A stretch of 64,000 nt of DNA from Ferruginibacter sp. HRS2-29 (GTDB lineage: Bacteria; Bacteroidota; Bacteroidia; Chitinophagales; Chitinophagaceae): assembly GCF_024343615.1 (NCBI RefSeq), contig NZ_RJUB01000126.1:1-64000 (forward strand). The letters are read 5' to 3'. A program made the translations under genes and the position numbers. A model generated the notes under the pieces. That model saw only the letters and a list, made by a program, of their open reading frames with translations. It did not search any database and was not told the origin of the DNA. Below, one piece after another: positions 1 through 8,361 of this stretch (positions within the stretch are counted from its first letter, which is position 1; each line of letters begins with the position of its first letter).

Positions 1-49
1 AAAACTGTTGACTGTTACAGGTCCGGGGGTTCGAATCCCTCGCTCTCCG
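1..49 (+). tRNA. tRNA-Ser, 3' part only
   Basis: The window opens inside a tRNA. A T-arm is visible: stem GGGGG at 25-29, loop TTCGAAT at 30-36, stem CCCTC at 37-41. It is followed by the acceptor strand GCTCTCC (42-48) and discriminator G at 49. The bases before the T-arm (CTGT...ACAG) can form the long variable arm of a class II tRNA, and the G discriminator favours serine. The anticodon lies outside the window. CCA is not fully encoded: CC is followed by G. Confidence 0.8.
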
Positions 50-59
50 CCGAAATAAT

Positions 60-90
60 AAAAAAAGCACTGATATTCAGTGCTTTTTTT
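60..90 (+). terminator. Rho-independent terminator after the tRNA
   Basis: An AGCACTGA stem pairs with TCAGTGCT across a TAT loop, flanked by A and T tracts. It lies 10 bases after the tRNA and also serves the converging HxlR gene. Confidence 0.8.
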
Positions 91-126
91 GTTGAGTTAC
101 TTCACCTGCTTTTTATGTTATTTTCC

Positions 127-501
127 TTAAACGCCTGCTGCCATCTTCCTTTCCATCCTGATCTTGTCCCTGTGCTTGTGCCCCCATTCGTACAGCGATT
201 GAAGGATATCTCCCAGAGAATCGGCGTAATCGGTTAGCTGGTATTCCACCACCACCGGCGTTTTATCATGCACGAGCCTTTTTACAAAACCGTTCATTTC
301 AAGATCCTTCAATTCCCCCGATAACACCCGGGCGGAAATGCCCGAAATGGCCCGCTGCACTTCATTGAAACGTTTACTGCCTTCCTTCAACGCCACGATC
401 ACCCGGATCTTCCATTTGCCCCCGATCACATAAAGCGCATCGTCGATGGAAGACAGGCGGCTGATACATTCCGTATGATTGGCTGGTTTTGCATATTCCA
501 T
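127..501 (-). CDS. HxlR-family winged-helix regulator (YodB-like)
   Basis: This 124-residue protein has the HxlR layout: a GGKWKIRVIVAL helix near residue 27, a helix-turn-helix around ISARVLSGELKDLE, and a wing with EYQLTD. It carries one N-terminal cysteine (Cys12), the position used for quinone and thiol sensing in Bacillus YodB. YodB is known to repress an azoreductase gene, and this gene is divergent from one here, so a quinone- or electrophile-sensing repressor is a fair inference. The ATG at 501 is the natural start. The shared promoter region holds a perfect 12-bp inverted repeat. Confidence 0.9.
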   Translation of the reverse strand: MEYAKPANHTECISRLSSIDDALYVIGGKWKIRVIVALKEGSKRFNEVQRAISGISARVLSGELKDLEMNGFVKRLVHDKTPVVVEYQLTDYADSLGDILQSLYEWGHKHRDKIRMERKMAAGV

Positions 502-521
502 AATTAACTGATTTTTAGTTA

Positions 522-578
522 ACTATACAAAAGGTTACCGCTAATCTTTTGTATAGTACTTACTTTTGGTTACCAAAG
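522..578. promoter_or_regulatory. Palindromic operator between hxlR and azoR
   Basis: A perfect inverted repeat is present: ACTATACAAAAG at 522-533 and CTTTTGTATAGT at 546-557, separated by 12 bases. A second palindrome, TTTGGTTACCAAA, follows at 566-578, with a matching GGTTACC at 533-539. The second palindrome overlaps the likely -33 region of azoR. This is inferred to be the binding site of the adjacent HxlR regulator. Confidence 0.7.
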
Positions 579-583
579 GTGCA

Positions 584-591
584 TAATTTTG
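584..591 (+). promoter_or_regulatory. Probable -7 box for azoR
   Basis: TAATTTTG matches the Bacteroidota -7 consensus TAnnTTTG. A TTTG at 565-568 could be the -33 element, although the 15-base spacing is short. The transcript would start about 10 bases before the gene. Confidence 0.5.
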
Positions 592-606
592 GTCAACAAA
601 AAAATT

Positions 607-1215
607 ATGACAATGAAAAAAATATTGCACGTTATTTCAAGCCCGAGGGGCAATGCTTCTTACAGTATCCGTTTAGGAAATAAGATAGTAGAAAAATTGC
701 TGGCCGGATATCCTGGCAGCACAGTTAAAGAGTACGACCTCGTAAATGTCCATTTTCCCCATCTTGAGGAAGCCCACCTTACTTCATTTTTTACGCCGGC
801 AGAAGTGCGCACAAAAGAAAACCTGGAAGCCGTCAAACATTCAGATGAGGCCATCGCGGCGATACAGGAAGCTGATATCATCGTGATCGGTGCGCCGATG
901 TATAATTTTGGCATACATTCTTCGCTGAAAGCCTGGCTGGATCATATTGTACGCAAAGGCATCACATTTTCCGTTGGCGAAAAAGGCGCTGAAGGATTGA
1001 TCAGGGGAAAAAAAGTGTACATCGCCATGAGTTCCGGCTGGATCTATTCCGAAGGTGCGGCAAAAGCGAATGATTTTGTGGTACCATACCTCACATTTAT
1101 GCTGAGTTTTATCGGCCTGTCGGATATCACCGTTTTCCGCATAGAAGGAGTGGGTATCCCGGGCAATGAAGAGCAGGCTGTGGAAAAGGGGTTGAGCAGT
1201 GTGGTAGTGGATTAG
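607..1215 (+). CDS. azoR: FMN-dependent NADH-azoreductase
   Basis: Flavodoxin-fold reductase. The N-terminus KKILHVISSPRGNASYS is the FMN phosphate-binding loop, APMYNFGIHSSLKAWLDHIVRKGITF is the family hallmark, and SSGW near residue 145 also fits. It reduces azo compounds and quinones with NADH in the cytoplasm. Length (about 200 residues) is normal. The frame is open to a TTG at 589, but the ATG at 607 or 613 places the conserved strand correctly. Divergent from an HxlR regulator, which suggests quinone-stress induction. Confidence 0.92.
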   Translation: MTMKKILHVISSPRGNASYSIRLGNKIVEKLLAGYPGSTVKEYDLVNVHFPHLEEAHLTSFFTPAEVRTKENLEAVKHSDEAIAAIQEADIIVIGAPMYNFGIHSSLKAWLDHIVRKGITFSVGEKGAEGLIRGKKVYIAMSSGWIYSEGAAKANDFVVPYLTFMLSFIGLSDITVFRIEGVGIPGNEEQAVEKGLSSVVVD

Positions 1216-1241
1216 GACGAAAACGTTTTCGGTAACAGGTA

Positions 1242-1282
1242 GAACGCAGGGCAATACTTTCGGGTAGTATCCCTGCGTTTTT
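1242..1282 (+). terminator. Terminator after azoR
   Basis: AACGCAGGG pairs with CCCTGCGTT, with inner ATAC/GTAT pairing and a run of T after the stem. Confidence 0.75.
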
Positions 1283-1339
1283 AGCTTCCGTTTTGCGGAA
1301 TAAATTTTTAACAGGCACCCCAAAGCAATGACTTAAAGT

Positions 1340-1347
1340 TATATTTG
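1340..1347 (+). promoter_or_regulatory. -7 box for the alcohol dehydrogenase gene
   Basis: TATATTTG matches TAnnTTTG and lies 46 bases before the ATG. No clear -33 TTTG is seen at the expected distance. Confidence 0.45.
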
Positions 1348-1393
1348 CTACCGGCCATTTAAGGCCGGTTTCCTTCTAAAAATTCAGAAAATC

Positions 1394-2437
1394 ATGATCC
1401 AAACAAAAGCTTATGCTGCGCAAAACGAAACAACCCCGCTTGCGCCATGGACATTCGAAAGGCGTGAAGTAGGGCCGCACGATGTTCAGTTTGATATCCA
1501 GTTCTGTGGCGTATGCCACTCCGATCTTCACCAGGTCAGGAATGACTGGTTTCCCGGAATATTCCCGATGGTACCAGGACACGAGATCGTTGGCCGAGTG
1601 GTAAAAGTAGGCGATCACGTGAAAAACTTCAAAGTAGGCGATCTTGCCGGAACCGGCTGTATAGTAGACTCCTGCCGCGTTTGCGAAAACTGCAAACAAG
1701 ACCTGGAACAATATTGCCTCAATGGAAATTCACAGACTTACAACGGCCTGGAGCAGGATAAAAAGACGCCGACCTATGGCGGTTATTCCAACACGATCGT
1801 AGTAAATGAAGATTTTGTACTGCACGTCTCCGATAAACTTGATCTCGCTGGCACAGCCCCGCTGCTTTGTGCAGGTATCACCACTTATTCGCCGTTGCGC
1901 CACTGGAAAGTAGGCAAGGGGCACAAATTGGCGGTGCTCGGCCTTGGCGGTCTGGGGCACATGGCCGTAAAATTCGGTGTGGCATTCGGTGCCGAAGTAA
2001 CCGTATTGAGCACTTCTCCAAAGAAAGAAGCAGATGCGAAAAAACTGGGTGCACATCATTTCCTTGTGACGACCGATGCGGCGCAGGTAAAAGCTGCAGC
2101 CAACAGCTTCGACTTCATCCTGGATACGGTTTCTGCCGAACACGATTTCAACATGTACCTTTCGTTGCTGCGTGTAAATGGTGTACATATTTGTGTGGGT
2201 GTTCCCCCAAAACCTGCTGAGATAGCGGCTTTCAGCCTGATCGGTGGGCGCAGGAGCCTTGCAGGTTCCGGTATCGGCAGTATAGCTGAAACTCAGGAAA
2301 TGCTTGATTTCTGTGCAGAACATAACATCGTATCAGACATTGAACTGATCGACATCAAAGACATCCAGGCATCTTACGATCGCATGGAAAAAGGGGATGT
2401 ACGTTACCGCTTTGTAATTGATATGGCAACGCTGTAA
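1394..2437 (+). CDS. Zinc-dependent NAD(P)-alcohol dehydrogenase (YahK/CAD type)
   Basis: Medium-chain dehydrogenase of 347 residues, full length. Catalytic zinc ligands sit in GVCHSD (Cys41) and GHE (about residue 65). The structural zinc Cys cluster is at about 92-106, and the GLGGLGHMAVKFG Rossmann loop is near 180. This pattern is typical of cinnamyl-alcohol-dehydrogenase-like aldehyde reductases such as YahK, which reduce a broad range of aldehydes with NADPH. It stands alone, with its own -7 box and a strong hairpin downstream. The substrate cannot be read from the sequence. Confidence 0.92.
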   Translation: MIQTKAYAAQNETTPLAPWTFERREVGPHDVQFDIQFCGVCHSDLHQVRNDWFPGIFPMVPGHEIVGRVVKVGDHVKNFKVGDLAGTGCIVDSCRVCENCKQDLEQYCLNGNSQTYNGLEQDKKTPTYGGYSNTIVVNEDFVLHVSDKLDLAGTAPLLCAGITTYSPLRHWKVGKGHKLAVLGLGGLGHMAVKFGVAFGAEVTVLSTSPKKEADAKKLGAHHFLVTTDAAQVKAAANSFDFILDTVSAEHDFNMYLSLLRVNGVHICVGVPPKPAEIAAFSLIGGRRSLAGSGIGSIAETQEMLDFCAEHNIVSDIELIDIKDIQASYDRMEKGDVRYRFVIDMATL

Positions 2438-2456
2438 TAATAGCAACAAATAAGGT

Positions 2457-2638
2457 GATCACGGATTCCAAAAGGATAAAGGAGATTACACGGATTATTT
2501 TTACTTCGTAAAAATGAAAAAATGCAGTTTGTAAAAATTTGAACTTATAAATAAGGCCAGATTTTTACAAACTGCATTTCTGTTTGACGGAGTCAAACAA
2601 TCTGTGTAATCTCCTTCATCACTTTAAAATCTGTGATC
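2457..2638. repeat. Three-tier nested inverted repeat, bidirectional terminator
   Basis: Three concentric arms lie between converging genes. The outer is GATCACGGATT (2457-2467) with AATCTGTGATC (2628-2638). The middle is GGAGATTACACGGATT (2481-2496) with AATCTGTGTAATCTCC (2599-2614). The inner is AATGCAGTTTGTAAAAAT (2521-2538) with its exact complement (2561-2578). Two small side hairpins sit between tiers: TTTTTAC/GTAAAAA and TGTTTGAC/GTCAAACA. The inner hairpin probably terminates both genes. Confidence 0.75.
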
Positions 2639-2642
2639 TATC

Positions 2643-3032
2643 CTAATTTACTTTGGTTACTGTAAATATTTCTTCCAGCTTCGTATTAAAATTAAACGAT
2701 TCCCGGAAAGAAAATTTTCTGCTGTGGACTTCAAAAAATATCGCTTTCATGTTTTCGCGGTTGATACGATAGAGCTTCTGATGCGTATCTGTAGTGATGT
2801 TTTCGCTGAACAGAACATTTCCTTCTTCGTCTTTGATGTACAACGTACATCCGCCCGACGGCAGTTTCAATAAGTCTGTTCTGAACACCAGCGCATCGCC
2901 TTCGGATTTTACAAATGCCACAGAATTGGATTTTGCCGAACCTGGTTCAGACGCTGCCGTTGCGGCAAAAAAGGATATCATCAAAGTTGCTGCCAGGCAA
3001 ATTTTTACAAATAGATTTTTAATTGGTTTCAT
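2643..3032 (-). CDS. Small secreted hypothetical protein
   Basis: Starting at the ATG at 3032, the product is 129 residues with an N-terminal signal peptide (MKPIKNLFVKICLAATLMIS, cleavage after the ATAASE region). The mature part is short and beta-rich (SGGCTLYIKDEEGNVLFSE...). It resembles DUF3244-like small secreted Bacteroidota proteins in size and composition, but I do not recognise a family with certainty. The frame is open further upstream (to 3080), but those residues would spoil the signal peptide. Confidence 0.65.
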   Translation of the reverse strand: MKPIKNLFVKICLAATLMISFFAATAASEPGSAKSNSVAFVKSEGDALVFRTDLLKLPSGGCTLYIKDEEGNVLFSENITTDTHQKLYRINRENMKAIFFEVHSRKFSFRESFNFNTKLEEIFTVTKVN

Positions 3033-3156
3033 AATTTTCGGTTTAATAAGTCGACGTTTTTTTGTCAGCGCAAAGATCAAACGCCGGTATTACCGAAGCA
3101 TTACCGTGCTGTTACGAAGTTGTAAGTAAAATGTGATGTAATGATGAACAAATATT

Positions 3157-3606
3157 TTAACTGACTTCACTGATCAGGTGAATGATGCCATTCATCTCAA
3201 TGCTGACTGTTTCTTTTTTGCCCATCATTTTTAATGCAAGCGGAGACGAAGGCGACATGGCATACACAGTCTTTCCATCGATGTTCAGTTTTCCGATGGC
3301 CGCTGAAATATAAAAAATGTTCCGGTTGGTAGTGACAATACTGCCGTGTGCAATTTGCAAATGTGTGGAAGAAGGGTGGAGGCTGGTAAGAAGATTGTAT
3401 TGATTGTTCAACTCCTGCAACTGTTGATAGGCCTGGCTTATGGAAGTCTGCAGGTGTGCGAGGGCTGTTTCATGTTTATCGCCGGCAGTGCTTTTAGTTT
3501 CATTGGCAGCGCTATACGAAAGATCGGCAATGACCTTTTTTAACTCCGCAATCTTTTTACTTTGCAATTGCAGGAAAGCGGCATGGACTTTTTCTTTGAA
3601 CAACAT
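3157..3606 (-). CDS. GreA/GreB-like C-terminal domain protein
   Basis: 149 residues: a long N-terminal helical part (residues 1-70, coiled-coil-like), then a C-terminal beta domain ending SPSSPLALKMMGKKETVSI..., which resembles the GreA/GreB C-terminal domain (SPIGxALLGKKxGD). Bacteroidota carry many such Gre-like proteins, sometimes misannotated as 3-oxoacyl-ACP synthase. Binding to RNA polymerase is an inference. It lies downstream of the LacI gene on the same strand, separated by an AT-rich inverted repeat. Confidence 0.6.
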   Translation of the reverse strand: MLFKEKVHAAFLQLQSKKIAELKKVIADLSYSAANETKSTAGDKHETALAHLQTSISQAYQQLQELNNQYNLLTSLHPSSTHLQIAHGSIVTTNRNIFYISAAIGKLNIDGKTVYAMSPSSPLALKMMGKKETVSIEMNGIIHLISEVS

Positions 3607-3610
3607 TCGA

Positions 3611-3702
3611 ATGAATAATTAATAATGAATAATTAATAATTCTAAAAAGGGAAGGCTTCTCATGTGTTGGAAATTATTAATTATTAATTATTCATTATCA
3701 AT
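3611..3702. repeat. AT-rich inverted repeat (AATAATTAATAATT type)
   Basis: Repeated TAATAATGAATAATTAATAA units at 3611-3641 face complementary units at 3672-3702. The same simple motif recurs in other intergenic gaps of the window. It may end transcription of the LacI gene. Confidence 0.5.
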
Positions 3703-4732
3703 TAACATCCATTGCAGACTTTCCGATTACTAACGTCGGTGTCAGCACCCTTTTTTCAAATTGCGTAACAGGCCTTTTGGATTCTATCAATTGCAGCAAT
3801 AATTCTATGGCGGCCTTGCCCATTTCCAGCGCGGGTTGGTGAACCACGGTCAACGCAGGGTTCATCAGCTCTGCTATATCCGAATTTAAAAAACCAACCA
3901 ATGCGATATCATCGGGCACTTTGATGCCACGGCGCATCAGCGTTTTCAGGCAACCAGTGGTAAGTTTGTCGCTGGTAGCGATGATGGCATCGGGCGGCTG
4001 TTTCAGCGTCATCAGTTTGTTGACAGCATCTTCGATCTCTGAAAAAACCATTCCGCCATAAAAACAATGTTTGACATAACTCTTGTTGAATTTTTGCCCG
4101 TACGCCTGCAAGGCATCTTTATAACCGCCCAGTCGTTCGCTGGTAATGGAAAGGAATTCGGAATTTGCAATGGCAGCGATTCTTTTGTACCCTTTTTGCA
4201 AGAGGTATTCCGTGGCTTCATAAGTACCTTTGAAATTATCCACCACTACACTATGCGTTTTGATCTCATCGGTAACCCGGTCAAACATCACGATGGGTAA
4301 TCCTTTATTATGCAGATCCTGCAAATGGCTGATATCATTTGTTTCTGTTGAAAGGGAAATGATCAGTCCATCCACCGACCTGGAAGATAGGTAATGAAGA
4401 TCCATGATCTCTCTTTCCACCGATTCGTTGCTCTGCGCAATGATCACATTATACCCTCTGTCGTACGCGATAGACTCAATTCCATTAATTACCTGTGAAA
4501 AGAAACTGTTGGCGATCTCGCAAACCACCACGCCGATAGAACGGCTGCGGCGCTCCTTCAGGCTGAGGGCGATGGGGTTGGGCATGTAGTTCAGCTTCCT
4601 GGCGCATTCCAGCACCAGTTCCTTGGTTTCCGGGCTTATCTCGTAACTATCCCGCAAAGCCCTCGACACGGTTGAAGTCGAAACTCCCAATGCTTTTGCA
4701 ATATCTTTTATGGTAACAGCTTCGAATTTCAT
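3698..4732 (-). CDS. LacI-family transcriptional regulator of the pectin locus
   Basis: 344 residues from the ATG at 4732. The helix-turn-helix (VTIKDIAKALGVSTSTVSRA) occupies residues 5-25, followed by the hinge helix NPIALSLKERRSRSIGVVV and a periplasmic-binding-protein-like sensor domain to the end. The frame is open 50 codons further upstream, but LacI proteins begin directly before the HTH. It is divergent from susC. Three promoters in the locus share a 17-mer containing AACGATTGC, a typical LacI-family half-operator, so this regulator probably controls the locus. The ligand is unknown; a galacturonate or KDG derivative is plausible. Confidence 0.92.
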   Translation of the reverse strand: MKFEAVTIKDIAKALGVSTSTVSRALRDSYEISPETKELVLECARKLNYMPNPIALSLKERRSRSIGVVVCEIANSFFSQVINGIESIAYDRGYNVIIAQSNESVEREIMDLHYLSSRSVDGLIISLSTETNDISHLQDLHNKGLPIVMFDRVTDEIKTHSVVVDNFKGTYEATEYLLQKGYKRIAAIANSEFLSITSERLGGYKDALQAYGQKFNKSYVKHCFYGGMVFSEIEDAVNKLMTLKQPPDAIIATSDKLTTGCLKTLMRRGIKVPDDIALVGFLNSDIAELMNPALTVVHQPALEMGKAAIELLLQLIESKRPVTQFEKRVLTPTLVIGKSAMDVN

Positions 4733-4972
4733 ATATGCATCGTTGTGAAGATAAAGGTATGAAGAAAAGATGCTGGATGCCGGAAGCTGGATATTTTTCC
4801 GGATTACCCCTGGGTTATCCGCTACGATACCCGGCATCCGGAAACCGCACATCATTTTATCAGATCGAATTTCCTCCGACAAACCCGGGATGACAGCTTA
4901 GGATTTATTTCACTTCCTCATTTCATGTTTCTTATTCCTTATTTTCACTTCCCCTTCCCTGACATCGTTCTC

Positions 4973-4989
4973 GGGAACGATTGCGTAAA
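4973..4989 (+). promoter_or_regulatory. Putative LacI operator, copy 1 (susCD promoter)
   Basis: GGGAACGATTGCGTAAA, preceded by CGTTCTC so that CGTTC and GAACG form a palindrome. The same 17-mer (up to two mismatches) occurs at 11407 and 18455, each time before an enzyme operon. It starts exactly 57 bases before a TAGCATTG box. Confidence 0.65.
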
Positions 4990-5000
4990 AAAAATGCGGA

Positions 5001-5037
5001 GCATATCGTTTTGTTCAGATTAAAATGGGTAGCATTG
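5001..5037 (+). promoter_or_regulatory. Probable susC promoter with second half-site
   Basis: TTTG at 5010-5013 and TAGCATTG at 5030-5037 (one mismatch to TAnnTTTG) are 16 bases apart. GCATATCGTTTTG at 5001-5013, which resembles a degenerate LacI half-site, overlaps the -33 element. The rest of the 389-base divergent gap shows no other clear signal. Confidence 0.45.
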
Positions 5038-5121
5038 ATTAACATTTAGTTAATGATGATTGCTTTACGCCATATTGCCGTTCATCTCCGCTAAAATTTA
5101 TTTAACCAACAAAATTCTGTT

Positions 5122-8100
5122 ATGAGTAAACGAATTATCTTGTTTACATGCCTTTTCTTCTGGGCTGCGTTTTCCTTTGCACAAAGTAAAACAGTGCAGG
5201 GAACCGTGGTTGACGAAAACGGTACGCCGGTATCCGGTGTTTCCGTGGTGCAAAAGGGATCTAAAAAAGGTACACAAACCGAAAAAGATGGAACTTTCAC
5301 CATCACCATTTCTTCCGGCACCAATGAGCTGGTGTTCAGTTCTGTTGGATTTACAACCGTTACCGCACGTGCCGGAAATGATCCTCTATCGGTAACCCTT
5401 ACACGAAGTATTGCCAGTTCGGAAGAAGTGGTAGTGGTAGGGTATCAATCGGTGAAAAGGAAAGATCTTACCGGATCGGTATCCTCTGTTAATTCTAAAC
5501 AGATCAAGGACATACCTGTGAATTCAGCCGCAGAAGCACTTACCGGCCGTCTTGCGGGTGTACAGCTTACCAGCACCGAAGGCAAACCCGGTGCCGAAGT
5601 GACCATCAGGGTTCGTGGTGGCGGTTCCATTACACAGGACAACACGCCTTTGTATATCATTGATGGGATACAGGTGGAAAATGGCCTGTCCGTAATTTCT
5701 CCACAGGATATTGAATCTGTGGATGTGTTGAAAGACGCATCGGCTACCGCAATCTATGGTGCACGTGGTGCCAATGGGGTTGTGATCATCACCACTAAAA
5801 AAGGCCGTTCAGGTAAAACAGTGATCAGTTACAATGGTTTTATCGGTACCAAAAAAATAGCCAATACGCTTGATGTGATGAATCCGTACGACTTTGTTAT
5901 TTACCAATACGAACGCAGTCGCGGCAATGCAACTGACAGCTCAAACTTTGTCAATGCATACGGAACTACATGGGATACACTCAGCAATTATAAAAATGTT
6001 CCGTTCATCGACTGGCAGGATGAAATGTTTGGCCGCAATGCCATGTTCCAAACCCACAATGTGAGCATGAGTGGCGGTAGTGCTGCCACACAATTCAACC
6101 TGGGCTTCACTTCCAACGATGAAGAAGGTATCCTGCTGAATACCGGTTATAATCGTAAGCTGGTAAATTTCAGCATGGATCATAATGTCAACAGTGCATT
6201 GAAAGTAGGTTTTACCACCCGGTACAATCGTACGGTTGTGGAAGGCGCGGGTACTTCCAACGATGGAAGTTTCTCTACCAACCGGCTGAGGCACGCGGTA
6301 AAATATCGTCCGTTGCTGATCAAAGGCCAGGACCTTACTGATTACGATGCCGCTTATGCTGCTGAAACAAACAGCAACAGCCTTCAACTGGTGAACCCTA
6401 TTTTGTACAATCAATCGGAATACAGGCGTAATACCACTGATGTATTCAACGTAGGCGGTTACATCAATCTCAAGCTGACAAATTATCTCAGCTTCCGCAC
6501 CACATTCGGTTACGATCTTACCAATGGGATACAAAATGCCTTTGACGATTCGTTGTCGGGTAATTCAAAGCTGAATGGTGCTGGATTGCCACTGGCTTCT
6601 ATCAATACCACCAAAAGAGTTACTTACAACAATTCGAATGTGCTGACTTACAGCAATGCCGGCAGTGGCAATAATTTTTCAAAAAGAAACAGCATCACCG
6701 CAATCCTGGGGCATGAGATCTACGACCGCACGGATAAATCGCAATATGTGGAAACGCGCTATTTCCCATTAGGAATAACACCAACAGTTGCTTTGTCAAA
6801 TATGAACCTGGGAACTCCGCCTGCAGGTGTATCACAACCAAAATCTACCACGTTTGAAGTGACCAGCAGAATTGTATCAGGCTTTGCCCGCTTCAATTAC
6901 AGCAGGGACAATAAATACCTTATTTCATTGGCAGCGAGATCCGATGGCTCATCGAAATTTGCGAAAGACAACCGCTGGAGCTTTTTCCCGTCAGGATCGC
7001 TGGCATGGAAATTTTCAGAGGAGAAATTTTTTGCTCCTTTGAAGAACACGATGAACGAAGCGAAAGTGCGTTTCAGTTACGGACAGTCGGGAAATAACCG
7101 TATTTCGGATTACCTCTACACAACTGTTTACACAGCAAGTGCTATCTACGGAATAAATGATCAGCTGGTAACAGCTTATGCATCGCCTGCGCTTGCCAAT
7201 CCGGACCTGGTATGGGAAAGGACAAATTCTCAGAATATCGGGCTTGATCTTTCTTTCTTCAAAAGCAGGTTCCAGTTCAGCATGGATATTTACAAAAACA
7301 CCACCAAAGACCTGTTGGTGAATGTGCCGATCCCGACCTCCACAGGATACACTTCCCAATTGCAGAACGTGGGTTCTACGCAAAATAAAGGGGTTGAATT
7401 CCAGCTGAGCGGTATGCCGGTATCAACAAAGAATTTTACCTGGAATGCAAGCCTGAACATGTCTTTCAACAAGAACAAAGTACTCAGTCTTGGTGACTTC
7501 CAGAAGTCATATTTGCAGAATTCAGGTTGGTTGGGTACCAACTTTCCGGCAGATTATATTGTTCGTGTAGGCGATCCTGTTGGTTCCATGTGGGGCTTTG
7601 TAACAGACGGGTATTATGGTATCAGTGATTTTGATTACAATGCAACCACTAAAGTTTACACGCTTAAGACAGGTGTGGCCAACAATGCTGCATTAACCTC
7701 AACGCCGCCACAGCCGGGCGTTATGCGCTTCAAGGATATCAATGGCGATGGACTGATCACAGATAAGGATCGTACCATCATCGGTAATGCAAACCCTAAA
7801 ATGTTCGGCGGTTTGAATCAGCAGTTTGCGTATAAGAATTTTGACCTCAGCATTTTTGTAAATTTCCAGGTGGGTAATGATGTATATAATGCGAACAAGC
7901 TGGAGTTTACTTCAGGTTACATTCCTAATGCGAATCTTTTAACCACCATGAACGGTCGCTGGACAAATATCAATTCTTCAGGCCAGGTTGTTACAGATCC
8001 TGCAGCGCTGGCAGCATTGAATGCGAATGCGACCATCTGGACTCCGAGCAAACAGGCGAATTCGTTCATCCTGCATTCATGGGCCATTGAAGATGGCTCG

Positions 8101-8340
8101 TTCCTGAGGATCAACAATATTTCTCTCGGGTATACTTTGCCGGAATCAATGCTGAAAAGGATACACGTTTCCAAACTGCGTGTATACGGCACCGTTAATA
8201 ACTTAAAAGTATTTACCAACTATTCCGGGTACGATCCGGAAGTGAGTACACGCAGGAGCAGTGGCGTAACGCCAGGTGTGGATTATGCTGCTTATCCAAG
8301 GAGCCGCTCATTCATAATAGGTGTAAATCTTTCTTTATAA
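5122..8340 (+). CDS. SusC-like TonB-linked outer-membrane transporter
   Basis: 1072 residues. Signal peptide is 1-21. A CarboxypepD-reg-like domain (QGTVVDENGTPVSGVSVV...LVFSSVGFTT) covers about 24-95, followed by the EEVVVVGY segment. The TonB plug is at about 110-220 (GVQLTSTEGKPGAEVTIRVR, PLYIIDGI, VLKDASATAIYGARGANGVV), then a 22-stranded barrel ending GVNLSL. It imports oligosaccharides across the outer membrane using TonB energy, with the SusD partner encoded 21 bases downstream. Pectin oligosaccharides are the inferred substrate, from the neighbouring enzymes. Confidence 0.97.
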   Translation: MSKRIILFTCLFFWAAFSFAQSKTVQGTVVDENGTPVSGVSVVQKGSKKGTQTEKDGTFTITISSGTNELVFSSVGFTTVTARAGNDPLSVTLTRSIASSEEVVVVGYQSVKRKDLTGSVSSVNSKQIKDIPVNSAAEALTGRLAGVQLTSTEGKPGAEVTIRVRGGGSITQDNTPLYIIDGIQVENGLSVISPQDIESVDVLKDASATAIYGARGANGVVIITTKKGRSGKTVISYNGFIGTKKIANTLDVMNPYDFVIYQYERSRGNATDSSNFVNAYGTTWDTLSNYKNVPFIDWQDEMFGRNAMFQTHNVSMSGGSAATQFNLGFTSNDEEGILLNTGYNRKLVNFSMDHNVNSALKVGFTTRYNRTVVEGAGTSNDGSFSTNRLRHAVKYRPLLIKGQDLTDYDAAYAAETNSNSLQLVNPILYNQSEYRRNTTDVFNVGGYINLKLTNYLSFRTTFGYDLTNGIQNAFDDSLSGNSKLNGAGLPLASINTTKRVTYNNSNVLTYSNAGSGNNFSKRNSITAILGHEIYDRTDKSQYVETRYFPLGITPTVALSNMNLGTPPAGVSQPKSTTFEVTSRIVSGFARFNYSRDNKYLISLAARSDGSSKFAKDNRWSFFPSGSLAWKFSEEKFFAPLKNTMNEAKVRFSYGQSGNNRISDYLYTTVYTASAIYGINDQLVTAYASPALANPDLVWERTNSQNIGLDLSFFKSRFQFSMDIYKNTTKDLLVNVPIPTSTGYTSQLQNVGSTQNKGVEFQLSGMPVSTKNFTWNASLNMSFNKNKVLSLGDFQKSYLQNSGWLGTNFPADYIVRVGDPVGSMWGFVTDGYYGISDFDYNATTKVYTLKTGVANNAALTSTPPQPGVMRFKDINGDGLITDKDRTIIGNANPKMFGGLNQQFAYKNFDLSIFVNFQVGNDVYNANKLEFTSGYIPNANLLTTMNGRWTNINSSGQVVTDPAALAALNANATIWTPSKQANSFILHSWAIEDGSFLRINNISLGYTLPESMLKRIHVSKLRVYGTVNNLKVFTNYSGYDPEVSTRRSSGVTPGVDYAAYPRSRSFIIGVNLSL

Positions 8341-8361
8341 AAAATTTAAATCGTTTTTAAA

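Noticed and set aside
841..1323. 160-codon open frame opposite azoR
   Set aside because: It is a shadow of the real gene, with no recognisable domain and no plausible start context.
4733..4882. N-terminal 50-codon extension of the LacI protein
   Set aside because: LacI proteins start directly before the helix-turn-helix, which begins right after the ATG at 4732. The extension has no conserved features.
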